A DNA stretch of 64,000 nt from Actinomycetospora sp. TBRC 11914. GTDB lineage: Bacteria; Actinomycetota; Actinomycetes; Mycobacteriales; Pseudonocardiaceae. Positions 26,931 through 33,880 of this stretch are shown one piece after another. A program made the translations under genes and the position numbers. The number at the start of each line of letters is the position of its first letter. The first letter of the stretch is position 1. The DNA lies in contig NZ_JABBND010000007.1 in assembly GCF_012933465.1 (NCBI RefSeq), positions 124,001 through 188,000 of the forward strand, written 5' to 3'. Under the pieces are notes generated by a model. That model searched no databases. It was given only the letters and a program-made list of their open reading frames with translations, and was not told the DNA's origin.

Positions 26931-26977
26931 GCGAGGGGAACCCTCGTGCGGCTGGAGCGACCGCATCGTCCCCTCGC
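26931..26977. repeat. 47-bp palindromic repeat, family A (direct pair, copy 1)
   Basis: Starts GCGAGGGGAACCCTCGTGCG and ends CGTCCCCTCGC. Its reverse complement is nearly identical to the copies at 33747 and 33813. Lies between accE5 and maf. Confidence 0.92.
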
Positions 26978-26994
26978 GTCCCGCCCCGCCGGGC

Positions 26995-27041
26995 GCGAGG
27001 GGAACCCTCGTGCGGCTAGAGCGACCGGACCGTCCCCTCGC
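26995..27041. repeat. 47-bp palindromic repeat, family A (direct pair, copy 2)
   Basis: Same unit as the preceding copy, 64 bases further on in the same orientation, with four differences. The central GGCTAGAGCGACCGG matches the family core on the opposite strand. Confidence 0.92.
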
Positions 27042-27071
27042 ACCCGGCGCGCACCGGCCCGGCCCCACCCC

Positions 27072-27077
27072 TAGGGT
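27072..27077 (+). promoter_or_regulatory. TAGGGT -10 element of maf
   Basis: TAGGGT lies 8 bases before the maf GTG, with no Shine-Dalgarno sequence, so maf can be transcribed separately from accD5-accE5. Confidence 0.45.
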
Positions 27078-27085
27078 CCCGGGCC

Positions 27086-27745
27086 GTGCGCCTGGTCCTC
27101 GCGTCCGCGTCCCCCGCCCGCCGTGCCGTGCTGAGCGCGGCGGGCGCCGAACCCGACGTCGTGGTCTCCCACGTCGACGAGGAGGCCCTGCTCGGCGAGC
27201 TCGGCGAGGCCGACCCCGCCGAGAAGGTGACGGCCCTGGCGCTGGCCAAGGCGCGGGTGGTCGCGGGGCAGGTGGCCGCCGAGGTTGACGGGGACGGGAT
27301 GCCGTTCGACGGCGTCGTCGTCGGGTGCGACTCGATGCTCGACCTCGGCGGCGAGCTGGTCGGCAAACCGGGCACCGTCGAGGCCGCCCGGGGCCGCTGG
27401 GACCAGATGGCCGGCGGGCACGGCGAGCTCGTCACCGGCCACGCCGTCATCCGCGTGCACGACGGGGCACCCCAGGCGGAGATCTCCGGCCACGCCGCGA
27501 CGTTCGTGACGTTCGCGACGCCGACCACGGCCGAGCTGGAGGCCTACCTGGCGGCGGGCGAGCCGTTGTCGGTGGCGGGGGCGTTCACCCTCGACGGGCT
27601 CGGCGGCTGGTTCGTGGAGGGCATCCAGGGCGACCCGAGCAACGTCGTCGGGATCAGCCTGCCGCTCACCCGCCACCTGCTCGCCGAGCTGGGCGTGGGG
27701 ATCAACGATCTGTGGGCGGCGCCGGCCGGGCCGGTGGGCGGCTGA
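27086..27745 (+). CDS. maf: Maf family nucleoside triphosphate pyrophosphatase
   Basis: 219 residues. Maf proteins hydrolyse non-canonical or dTTP/UTP-type nucleotides to monophosphates. The phosphate motif RLVLASASPARRAVLSAAG at the very N-terminus, the GVVVGCDSML acid segment, GKPGTVEAARGRW and GAFTLDGLGGWFVEGIQGDP are all present. Its 3' end overlaps the convergent hypothetical gene by 44 bases. It stands in the accD5-accE5-maf order of mycobacteria (Rv3280-Rv3282). Confidence 0.94.
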   Translation: MRLVLASASPARRAVLSAAGAEPDVVVSHVDEEALLGELGEADPAEKVTALALAKARVVAGQVAAEVDGDGMPFDGVVVGCDSMLDLGGELVGKPGTVEAARGRWDQMAGGHGELVTGHAVIRVHDGAPQAEISGHAATFVTFATPTTAELEAYLAAGEPLSVAGAFTLDGLGGWFVEGIQGDPSNVVGISLPLTRHLLAELGVGINDLWAAPAGPVGG

Positions 27746-28676
27746 CCGGGGGTCGCGACGACGGCGGGCCCGCCACGGGCGCGCGCGAGACGCCGGGCCG
27801 CGGTGGCAGGCCCGGCGCGGCCGACGCGGGCGGTGCCGCGGCGCGACCGGCCGCCGGCGGCGCCTCGGCAGGTGCCGAGGAGAGCGAGCGGACGACGCGG
27901 TCGGCGGCGGTGGCGTCGGCGGCCTGCCGGGGTCCCGGGCCGGCCACCGCGAGCAGCACCAGGCCGGGCTCCCCGCGTCCGCCCGCGACGGTGGTGACGC
28001 GGACCAGCGACCCGGGCCCGTCGGCCGTCGTCACCCGGCGCACGGTGGTGTGGGCGTCGCGCCCGTCGAGGGTGCCGGCGTCGTCGGACACGTCGGCGAT
28101 GCGAGCCCGGTCCCCGGGGGTCTGGCGCATCGCGCCGTCGGCGAAGGCCCCGACGAGGCGGCGGGCCTCGTCGGCGAGAGCGTCCCGGCCGAAGCCCCGC
28201 GCCGGATCGAGCCGGCCGACGAGGACGGCGGCGCGGTCGGCGAGGGTCACGACCGTGGGGAAGCGCCCCGGCGGGACGGGCACGAGGTCCTGCGACCCGT
28301 CCGGCGCCCAGCCGGGGAGCACCTGCACCGTCGCCCCGAGGCTCGGCGCGCCGGCGCGGCCCGGGGCGGCCGCCAGTCTCGGGGCGGCCGCCGCGGTGTC
28401 CGCCGCGGGCACCGGCGTCGGCTGGCGCGACGCATCCGCGGCCACGCGCAGAGCCGCCTCGCGCTGGGCCGCATCGCGCTGGGCCGCCTCACGCTGCGCC
28501 GCGTCGCGGGCGGCCTCGGCGTGGCCGGCCTGCTCGCCGTCCGCGCCCGCGGCCGTGGCCACCGCCGCCACCGTGCCCGCCAGCGCCGCCAGCGACGCGC
28601 ACGCGACGACGGCCTTCCCCCACCAGCGGCTCGCCCCGGCTCCGCCCGGGACGGGCTCGCTCTCGCGTCGGCTCAT
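27702..28676 (-). CDS. Hypothetical membrane-anchored Ala-rich protein
   Basis: 324 residues. After a short cytoplasmic N-terminus (MSRRESEPVPGGAGASRWW) comes one membrane helix (AVVACASLAALAGTVAAVAT), then a coiled stretch with repeated AAQREAAQRDAAQREAAL, and a globular extracytoplasmic domain (ATVQVLPGWAPDGSQDLVPV...VRVTTVAGGRGEPGLVLLAV) followed by a Pro-rich tail. I do not recognise the domain; it looks like a secreted or surface stress domain similar in style to the extracellular part of the kinase at 45-48 kb. It occupies the place of the sseA thiosulfate sulfurtransferase in the mycobacterial locus. It overlaps the 3' end of maf. Confidence 0.7.
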   Translation of the reverse strand: MSRRESEPVPGGAGASRWWGKAVVACASLAALAGTVAAVATAAGADGEQAGHAEAARDAAQREAAQRDAAQREAALRVAADASRQPTPVPAADTAAAAPRLAAAPGRAGAPSLGATVQVLPGWAPDGSQDLVPVPPGRFPTVVTLADRAAVLVGRLDPARGFGRDALADEARRLVGAFADGAMRQTPGDRARIADVSDDAGTLDGRDAHTTVRRVTTADGPGSLVRVTTVAGGRGEPGLVLLAVAGPGPRQAADATAADRVVRSLSSAPAEAPPAAGRAAAPPASAAPGLPPRPGVSRAPVAGPPSSRPPVSRPPARPAPPTDR

Positions 28677-28853
28677 CGGGGACCGACGGTAGCGACCACC
28701 CCCGACGGTCCCGCCACCGACGCCCCCTGCCGCTGTGGCCATGACCACGCGGGGACCGGTGGTCCACGTGGCCTGACGTACGGGAGAGTCGCCGGAACGG
28801 TCACGGTGGACCGTTCGGTCGCGGCCCGGCCGGTCCGACGGCGACTCCACCCC

Positions 28854-28859
28854 TACACT
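28854..28859 (+). promoter_or_regulatory. TACACT candidate -10 element upstream of accA3
   Basis: TACACT lies 55 bases before the accA3 ATG, giving a normal leader that carries the GGAGG ribosome site. No clear -35 box is seen. Confidence 0.35.
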
Positions 28860-28914
28860 GCGCGCGGATTCACCGACCAGTCCACGCAACGAAGCGCCCC
28901 TTGGAGGCAGTCCG

Positions 28915-30705
28915 ATGGCATCGCCCGCTCCGCTGCACACCGTGCTGATCGCCAACCGCGGGGAGATCGCCGTCCGCGTGGCACGGGCGTGCAAGGACGC
29001 CGGGCTGACCAGTGTCGCCGTCTACGCCGAGCCCGACCGGGACGCGCCGCACGTGCGGATCGCCGACCAGGCCTTCGCGCTGGGCGGCGAGACCGCCGCG
29101 GACTCCTACCTGGACATCGAGAAGATCATCGCGGCGGCGAAGGAGTCCGGGGCGAACGGGATCCACCCCGGCTACGGCTTCCTCTCCGAGAACTCCGACT
29201 TCGCGCAGGCCGTCCTCGACGCCGGGCTCATCTGGATCGGCCCCTCACCGCAGGCCATCCGCGACCTGGGCGACAAGGTCACCGCCCGCAAGATCGCCGA
29301 GCGCGCCGGGGCGCCGCTGGTGCCCGGCACCAAGGACCCCGTGGCCGACGCCGACGAGGTGGTCGCCTTCGCCGACGAGCACGGCCTGCCGGTGGCCATC
29401 AAGGCGGCCTTCGGCGGCGGCGGCCGCGGCATGCGCGTCGCCCGTGAGCGCGACGAGATCAAGGACATGTTCGACGCGGCGGTCCGCGAGGCGGTCTCGG
29501 CGTTCGGCCGCGGCGAGTCGTTCGTGGAGCGCTACCTCGACCGGCCGCGCCACGTCGAGGCCCAGGTCCTCGCCGACCAGCACGGCAACTGCATCGTCGT
29601 CGGCACCCGCGACTGCTCGCTGCAGCGCCGCCACCAGAAGCTCGTCGAGGAGGCGCCCGCGCCGTTCCTGACCGACGAGCAGCGCAAGCGCATCCACACC
29701 TCGGCCCGCGACATCTGCGTCGAGGCCGGCTACTCCGGCGCCGGCACCGTCGAGTTCCTCGTCGGCGAGGACGGCACGATCTCGTTCCTCGAGGTCAACA
29801 CCCGCCTCCAGGTCGAGCACCCGGTCTCGGAGGAGACCAGCGGGCTCGACCTGGTCCGGGAGCAGTTCCGGATCGCGAACGGCGAGGAGCTGCGGTTCAC
29901 CGAGGACCCGGAGCCGCGCGGCCACTCCATCGAGTTCCGGCTCAACGGCGAGGACGCCGGCCGTGGCTTCCTGCCCGCGCCGGGCACGGTGACGCGGTTC
30001 GTCGCGCCCGCCGGGCCGGGCGTGCGCGTCGACGCCGGGGTCGAGGACGGCACCGTCATCGGCGGGCAGTTCGACTCCATGGTCGGCAAGCTGATCATCA
30101 CCGGCGAGGACCGCCAGCAGGCGCTGGAGCGCTCGCGCCGGGCCCTGGACGAGATCGTGGTCGAGGGCCTGCCGACGGTCATCCCGTTCCACCGTCTGGT
30201 GGTCACCGACCCGGCGTTCACCGCCCCCGAGGGCGCCTCGTCGTTCACGGTGCACACCCGGTGGATCGAGACCGAGTGGGACAACACCGTCGAGCCGTAC
30301 GTGGCCTCCGGCGGGGGCGAGGAGGACGACGACGAGGCGGCGGCGCGGCAGACGGTCGTCGTCGAGGTCGGCGGGAAGCGCCTGGAGGTGTCGCTGCCCG
30401 GTGGGCTCTCCCTGGGCGGGGGCGGCGCCGCGGCGCCGGCGGCCAAGAAGAAGTCGCGGAAGCGGACCGGCGGCGGCGCCAAGGTCTCGGGCGACGCGGT
30501 CACCTCGCCGATGCAGGGCACCGTCGTGAAGGTCGCCGTCTCCGAGGGCGACACCGTGTCCACGGGCGACCAGATCGTCGTCGTCGAGGCCATGAAGATG
30601 GAGAACCCGGTGACCGCCCACAAGGACGGCACGGTGACCGGGCTGTCGATCGAGCCCGGCGCGTCGGTGAACCAGGGTGCGGTGATCTGCGAGATCGCCG
30701 ACTAG
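28915..30705 (+). CDS. accA3: Acyl-CoA carboxylase alpha subunit (biotin carboxylase plus biotin carrier)
   Basis: 596 residues, usual length. The biotin carboxylase half has [20 protein letters not shown], the ATP-grasp segments [19 protein letters not shown] and [19 protein letters not shown] basic Ala/Lys linker ([16 protein letters not shown]) leads to the carrier domain, with biotinylation at Lys561 in [10 protein letters not shown]. It pairs with AccD5 and AccE5 encoded nearby and is the likely target of BirA. The ATG has TTGGAGG about 8 bases upstream. Confidence 0.97.
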   Translation: MASPAPLHTVLIANRGEIAVRVARACKDAGLTSVAVYAEPDRDAPHVRIADQAFALGGETAADSYLDIEKIIAAAKESGANGIHPGYGFLSENSDFAQAVLDAGLIWIGPSPQAIRDLGDKVTARKIAERAGAPLVPGTKDPVADADEVVAFADEHGLPVAIKAAFGGGGRGMRVARERDEIKDMFDAAVREAVSAFGRGESFVERYLDRPRHVEAQVLADQHGNCIVVGTRDCSLQRRHQKLVEEAPAPFLTDEQRKRIHTSARDICVEAGYSGAGTVEFLVGEDGTISFLEVNTRLQVEHPVSEETSGLDLVREQFRIANGEELRFTEDPEPRGHSIEFRLNGEDAGRGFLPAPGTVTRFVAPAGPGVRVDAGVEDGTVIGGQFDSMVGKLIITGEDRQQALERSRRALDEIVVEGLPTVIPFHRLVVTDPAFTAPEGASSFTVHTRWIETEWDNTVEPYVASGGGEEDDDEAAARQTVVVEVGGKRLEVSLPGGLSLGGGGAAAPAAKKKSRKRTGGGAKVSGDAVTSPMQGTVVKVAVSEGDTVSTGDQIVVVEAMKMENPVTAHKDGTVTGLSIEPGASVNQGAVICEIAD

Positions 30706-30717
30706 GGCCCGGGGGTT

Positions 30718-30768
30718 GCAAGCGAAGCGGCGTTGCTTGCATCCAGTGACAGGAAAGCCCCGTCGTCG
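30718..30768. repeat. Split palindromic repeat, family E copy 2
   Basis: GCAAGC GAAGCGGCGTT GCTTGC forms a small stem, followed by the shared ATCCAGTGACAGGAAAGCC block. It matches 19851-19897 at 42 of 47 positions, but the outer left arm present there is missing here. Lies between the accA3 stop and the next promoter. Confidence 0.8.
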
Positions 30769-30778
30769 TGGCAGCGCC

Positions 30779-30784
30779 TACCCT
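30779..30784 (+). promoter_or_regulatory. TACCCT -10 element of the DUF1707 gene
   Basis: TACCCT ends 7 bases before GTG 30792, which selects this codon over GTG 30768, since the latter lies upstream of the element. Confidence 0.45.
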
Positions 30785-30791
30785 GGGTCGG

Positions 30792-31271
30792 GTGGGCGAG
30801 CTGCGGATCGGGACCCGGGAGCGTGAGCTCGCCATGGCCGCCCTCGACGAGCACCTGCGCGAGGGCCGGCTGGACCCGGGCGAGTACGCCGAGCGGTCCG
30901 CGACCGCCGCCAACGCCCGGTTCCGCTCCGAGCTCGACGGGCTGTTCACCGACCTGCCCGCCCCCCACCCGGCGTTCCCGTCGGCGCCCGCTCCCCCGCC
31001 GGGTCCCGACGCCGGGTCGGTGCCGGCTCCGTCGCCGGCCGCCGCTCCCACGACCGAGGCCCGGCACGAGCGCCCCGAGGCCGACCTCCCCGAGCTCGTG
31101 GCGCCGCTGGGTGCCCGCCTCGGCCGCAACGCCGGGAAGCTCTCGGCGCTCGTCCCCGTCGTCGTGTTCGCGCTGTTCGTGCTGACCGGCTTCCGCTTCC
31201 CGCAGCTGTTCCTGCTGATCCCGGCCTCGATCGCCCTCCTCGGCTACCTCGGGCACCGCCACGGCGGCTGA
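30792..31271 (+). CDS. DUF1707 (SHOCT-like) membrane protein
   Basis: 159 residues. The N-terminal DUF1707 domain reads RIGTRERELAMAALDEHLREGRLDPGEYAERS, ending in TDLP, a short actinobacterial module. A Pro/Ala linker of about 70 residues precedes two hydrophobic segments (LSALVPVVVFALFVLTGF and FLLIPASIALLGYLG). Function unknown; such proteins are often membrane-associated regulators. GTG 30792 is chosen because of the TACCCT element; an upstream GTG at 30768 would add eight residues. Confidence 0.8.
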   Translation: MGELRIGTRERELAMAALDEHLREGRLDPGEYAERSATAANARFRSELDGLFTDLPAPHPAFPSAPAPPPGPDAGSVPAPSPAAAPTTEARHERPEADLPELVAPLGARLGRNAGKLSALVPVVVFALFVLTGFRFPQLFLLIPASIALLGYLGHRHGG

Positions 31272-31433
31272 GCCCGGCACCGGATCCGCGTCACCCCCGG
31301 GGACAATCCGGTCGTCGGTTGTCAGGAGGTCGTGGTTCTCTGGGAAGAGTCGGCGGTGCGGCCGACGTTCCGACGACGAGCGGGCGGCCCTCCGTCCGCC
31401 CGCTGCTCCCGCCCATCCGAGAGGTTCTCGCCC

Positions 31434-33326
31434 ATGAGCTCGGCCCCGACCACGTCGGACGCGCCCGCCGGCCCGGCGCCGGACGCCGAGGCCGCGGTCA
31501 CCGCACCGGGCACCACGCGCGCCGGGGTGGTCATCGCGGTCCTCGTCGTCTCGGCGTTCGTGATGATCCTCAACGAGACGATCCTGTCGGTCGCGCTCAA
31601 GGACCTCACGGTCGACCTCGGCGTCTCGACCACCACCGTGCAGTGGCTGACCAGCGGCTTCCTCCTGACGATGGCCGTGGTCATCCCGACCACGGGCTTC
31701 CTGCTCGAGCGCTTCACGCCCCGCCAGGTCTTCCTCGCGTCGCTGACGCTGTTCAGCCTCGGCACGCTCATCAGCGCGCTCGCCCCGGGCTTCCCGGTGC
31801 TGCTCGTCGGCCGCGTGGTGCAGGCGTGCGGCACGGCAGTGATGATCCCGCTGCTGATGACCTCGATCATGCGTCTGGTGCCGCCGGAGCGGCGCGGTTC
31901 CACGATGGGCACGATCACGATCGTCATCGCGGTGGCCCCCGCCATCGGCCCGACGATCGGCGGGGCGATCCTGGCCTCGCTGAGCTGGCGGTGGATGTTC
32001 TGGATCGTGCTGCCGCTCGCGGTGGCGGCGCTGGTCCTGGGCGCGGTGCTGATGCGGCTCGACAGCGAGACGCGCTCGGTGCCGCTCGACCTGCTCTCGG
32101 TCCTGCTCTCGGCGATCGGCTTCGGCGGCATCCTCTACGGCTTCTCGACGCTCGGGGAGTCCGGCGGGTCGGGGCTGCCGCCGTGGGTGCCGATCGTGGT
32201 CGGCGCGGTCGCGCTGGTGCTGTTCGTGTGGCGCCAGCTCCGGCTGCAGCGTCGCGACGCGGCCCTGCTCGACCTCCGGCCGTTCACCCACCGGCAGTTC
32301 GTCGTGGCGCTCGTCCTGTTCGCCCTGCTGTTCATGTCGCTGCTGGGCGCGGCGGCGATCCTGTTGCCGCTGTTCCTCCAGACGGTGCTCGGCCAGGACA
32401 CGTTCTGGACGGGCCTCGCCGTGCTCCCCGGCGGCCTGGTGCTCGGGCTGCTCGGGCGGCCGGTCGGCGCGCTCTACGACCGTGTCGGGGCCCGTCCGCT
32501 GGTGATCCCCGGGGCGATCATGATGGCCGTCGCCCTCTGGCTGTTCACCCTGCTCGGGGCGGGCTCGCCGCTGGGTGCGGTGGTCGGCATCCACGTCGTG
32601 CTCATGGCCGGTCTCGGCCTGATGATGACGCCGCTGATGACCGAGGGACTCTCGACCCTGCCGGGCGCGCTCTACTCCCACGGCAGCGCGATCCTCGCGA
32701 CGCTGCAGCAGGTCGCCGGCGCGTTCGGCACCGCGGCGTTCGTGACGATCTCGGCGATCGCCTCGGTCACGGTGGGCGCGACGCCCGACGCGCAGGGGCT
32801 GCGGGTCGGGTTCATGGCCGCGGGCGTGGTCGGGGTCCTCGCGGTGATCGTGTCGCTGTTCCTGGGTGGCAAGCCGCAGCCGGTGGCCGACCGCTCCGCC
32901 GAGGTCGGGGAGCCGCTCGCCGCACCACCGGGCCCTGCCCCGGTGGACGACGCCTCCGACCACACCGGTCCGGTCGACGTCCGGCCGTCCCGCACGTCCT
33001 CCGCGGAGGGTCCGGCCGGGGTCCGCGTGCGGGGTCAGGTCGACCTCGCGGGTCCGGGCGAGGCCGTCGTCACGCTCGTCGACGAGCACGGCGCCCAGCA
33101 CGGCCGGGCGGGCACCCGGGGCGGGCGCTACGAACTGGTGCTCCCGACGTCGGGCGCGTGGCTGCTCGTGGTCAGCGCGCCGGGGCACGCTCCGACGGCG
33201 GCCCGGCTCGTGGCGGAGCCGGGCATCACCGAGCTCACCCACGACGCCACGCTGCCGGTCGCCACGCCGCCGGCGTCCGGTCCGTCGGCCACGCCGCGGG
33301 AGCCGCAGCCCGCCGCCGGGTCCTGA
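31434..33326 (+). CDS. DHA2-type MFS drug exporter with C-terminal beta-sandwich domain
   Basis: 630 residues. About 14 membrane helices cover residues 28-480 and follow the EmrB/QacA pattern (VQWLTSGFLLTMAVVIPTTG, LVGRVVQACGTAVMIPLLMT, APAIGPTIGGAILASLSWRW). Beyond the last helix, about residues 528-605 form a separate beta-rich domain, VRVRGQVDLAGPGEAVVTLV...GGRYELVLPTSGAWLLVVSA, resembling the carboxypeptidase regulatory-like/CnaB fold. Such a tail is unusual on a transporter. The ATG at 31434 has GAGAGG further upstream. Substrate unknown. Confidence 0.88.
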   Translation: MSSAPTTSDAPAGPAPDAEAAVTAPGTTRAGVVIAVLVVSAFVMILNETILSVALKDLTVDLGVSTTTVQWLTSGFLLTMAVVIPTTGFLLERFTPRQVFLASLTLFSLGTLISALAPGFPVLLVGRVVQACGTAVMIPLLMTSIMRLVPPERRGSTMGTITIVIAVAPAIGPTIGGAILASLSWRWMFWIVLPLAVAALVLGAVLMRLDSETRSVPLDLLSVLLSAIGFGGILYGFSTLGESGGSGLPPWVPIVVGAVALVLFVWRQLRLQRRDAALLDLRPFTHRQFVVALVLFALLFMSLLGAAAILLPLFLQTVLGQDTFWTGLAVLPGGLVLGLLGRPVGALYDRVGARPLVIPGAIMMAVALWLFTLLGAGSPLGAVVGIHVVLMAGLGLMMTPLMTEGLSTLPGALYSHGSAILATLQQVAGAFGTAAFVTISAIASVTVGATPDAQGLRVGFMAAGVVGVLAVIVSLFLGGKPQPVADRSAEVGEPLAAPPGPAPVDDASDHTGPVDVRPSRTSSAEGPAGVRVRGQVDLAGPGEAVVTLVDEHGAQHGRAGTRGGRYELVLPTSGAWLLVVSAPGHAPTAARLVAEPGITELTHDATLPVATPPASGPSATPREPQPAAGS

Positions 33327-33444
33327 CGCCCCCTCCTGGGCCCGGGGGCCTGGGCCGCTCGCGGTGGTGGCTCCGCTCCGCGGTGACAGCAACGGCACAT
33401 TGCTCTGGCTTCACACCGGCGGCCGACGCCGCTCACGCAGCCGG

Positions 33445-33490
33445 GCGAGGGGAGGATCCGGCCGCTCTATCCGCACGAGGGGCCCCTCGC
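33445..33490. repeat. 46-bp palindromic repeat, family A
   Basis: Starts GCGAGGGGAGGATCCGGCCG and continues CTCTATCCGCACGAGG to CCCCTCGC. The arms are the perfect inverted octamer GCGAGGGG/CCCCTCGC. Confidence 0.9.
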
Positions 33491-33534
33491 GCGCCGGCCG
33501 AAGCCGACCGGCGACGGTCCGCGGGCCTTGGTGG

Positions 33535-33586
33535 CGCCGAGTGGTCCCCCACGGCTGCCGCGAGAGCCACGGCCGCCCACTCGGCG
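33535..33586. repeat. 52-bp palindromic repeat, family B copy 1
   Basis: Arms CGCCGAGTGG and CCCACTCGGCG with interior CCCCCACGGCTGCCGCGAGA. First of three tandem copies. Confidence 0.9.
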
Positions 33587-33606
33587 GGAACCCCGGCCGG
33601 CTAAGA

Positions 33607-33658
33607 CGCCGAGTGGACCCCCACGGCTGCCGCGGCAGCCATGCAAGCCCACTCGGTC
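33607..33658. repeat. 52-bp palindromic repeat, family B copy 2
   Basis: Same unit with interior CCCCCACGGCTGCCGCGGCA; the arms are CGCCGAGTGG and CCCACTCGGTCG. Confidence 0.9.
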
Positions 33659-33669
33659 GCCCGCGCGGC

Positions 33670-33721
33670 CGTCGAGTGGACCCCCACGGCTGCCGCGAGA
33701 GCTATAGGAGCCCACTCGGCG
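33670..33721. repeat. 52-bp palindromic repeat, family B copy 3
   Basis: Same unit with left arm CGTCGAGTGG and interior CCCCCACGGCTGCCGCGAGA, followed by GCTATAGGAG before the right arm. Confidence 0.9.
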
Positions 33722-33746
33722 GGTCGGCCGTGCACGGCGGCGACAC

Positions 33747-33793
33747 GCGAGGGGACGATTCGGTCGCTCTAGCCGCACGAGGGCTCCCCTCGC
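33747..33793. repeat. 47-bp palindromic repeat, family A (tandem pair, copy 1)
   Basis: GCGAGGGGACGATTCGGTCG, then CTCTAGCCGCACGAGGGC, then TCCCCTCGC. Identical to the copy 66 bases downstream. Confidence 0.95.
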
Positions 33794-33812
33794 GCGCCGG
33801 GCAGCCACTCAC

Positions 33813-33859
33813 GCGAGGGGACGATTCGGTCGCTCTAGCCGCACGAGGGCTCCCCTCGC
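33813..33859. repeat. 47-bp palindromic repeat, family A (tandem pair, copy 2)
   Basis: Exact duplicate of the preceding unit. Exact identity suggests recent duplication or gene conversion. It lies 21 bases beyond the glpD stop. Confidence 0.95.
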
Positions 33860-33880
33860 GCCCGGGGAGAACGGGTCGGA

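Larger units (their letters stand above)
33327..33880. other. Gene-free 554-base region filled with palindromic repeats
   Basis: Between the convergent MFS exporter and glpD no credible gene is seen on either strand. The region holds three family A units and three family B units, annotated separately, with only short unique spacers. Confidence 0.85.

Noticed and set aside
24969-27068. Long minus-strand open frame opposite accD5-accE5
   Set aside because: Shadow of accD5 codon bias; no ribosome site or domain, and it runs through repeats.
28990-30621. Long minus-strand open frame (over 400 codons) opposite accA3
   Set aside because: High GC third-position bias opens the complementary frame. 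Its protein is Arg/Ala/Asp-Val rich with no motifs, whereas accA3 has full family motifs on the plus strand.
33445-33859. Possible CRISPR array
   Set aside because: Units are long palindromes of two kinds with irregular spacers that are partly repeated, and no cas gene is nearby.
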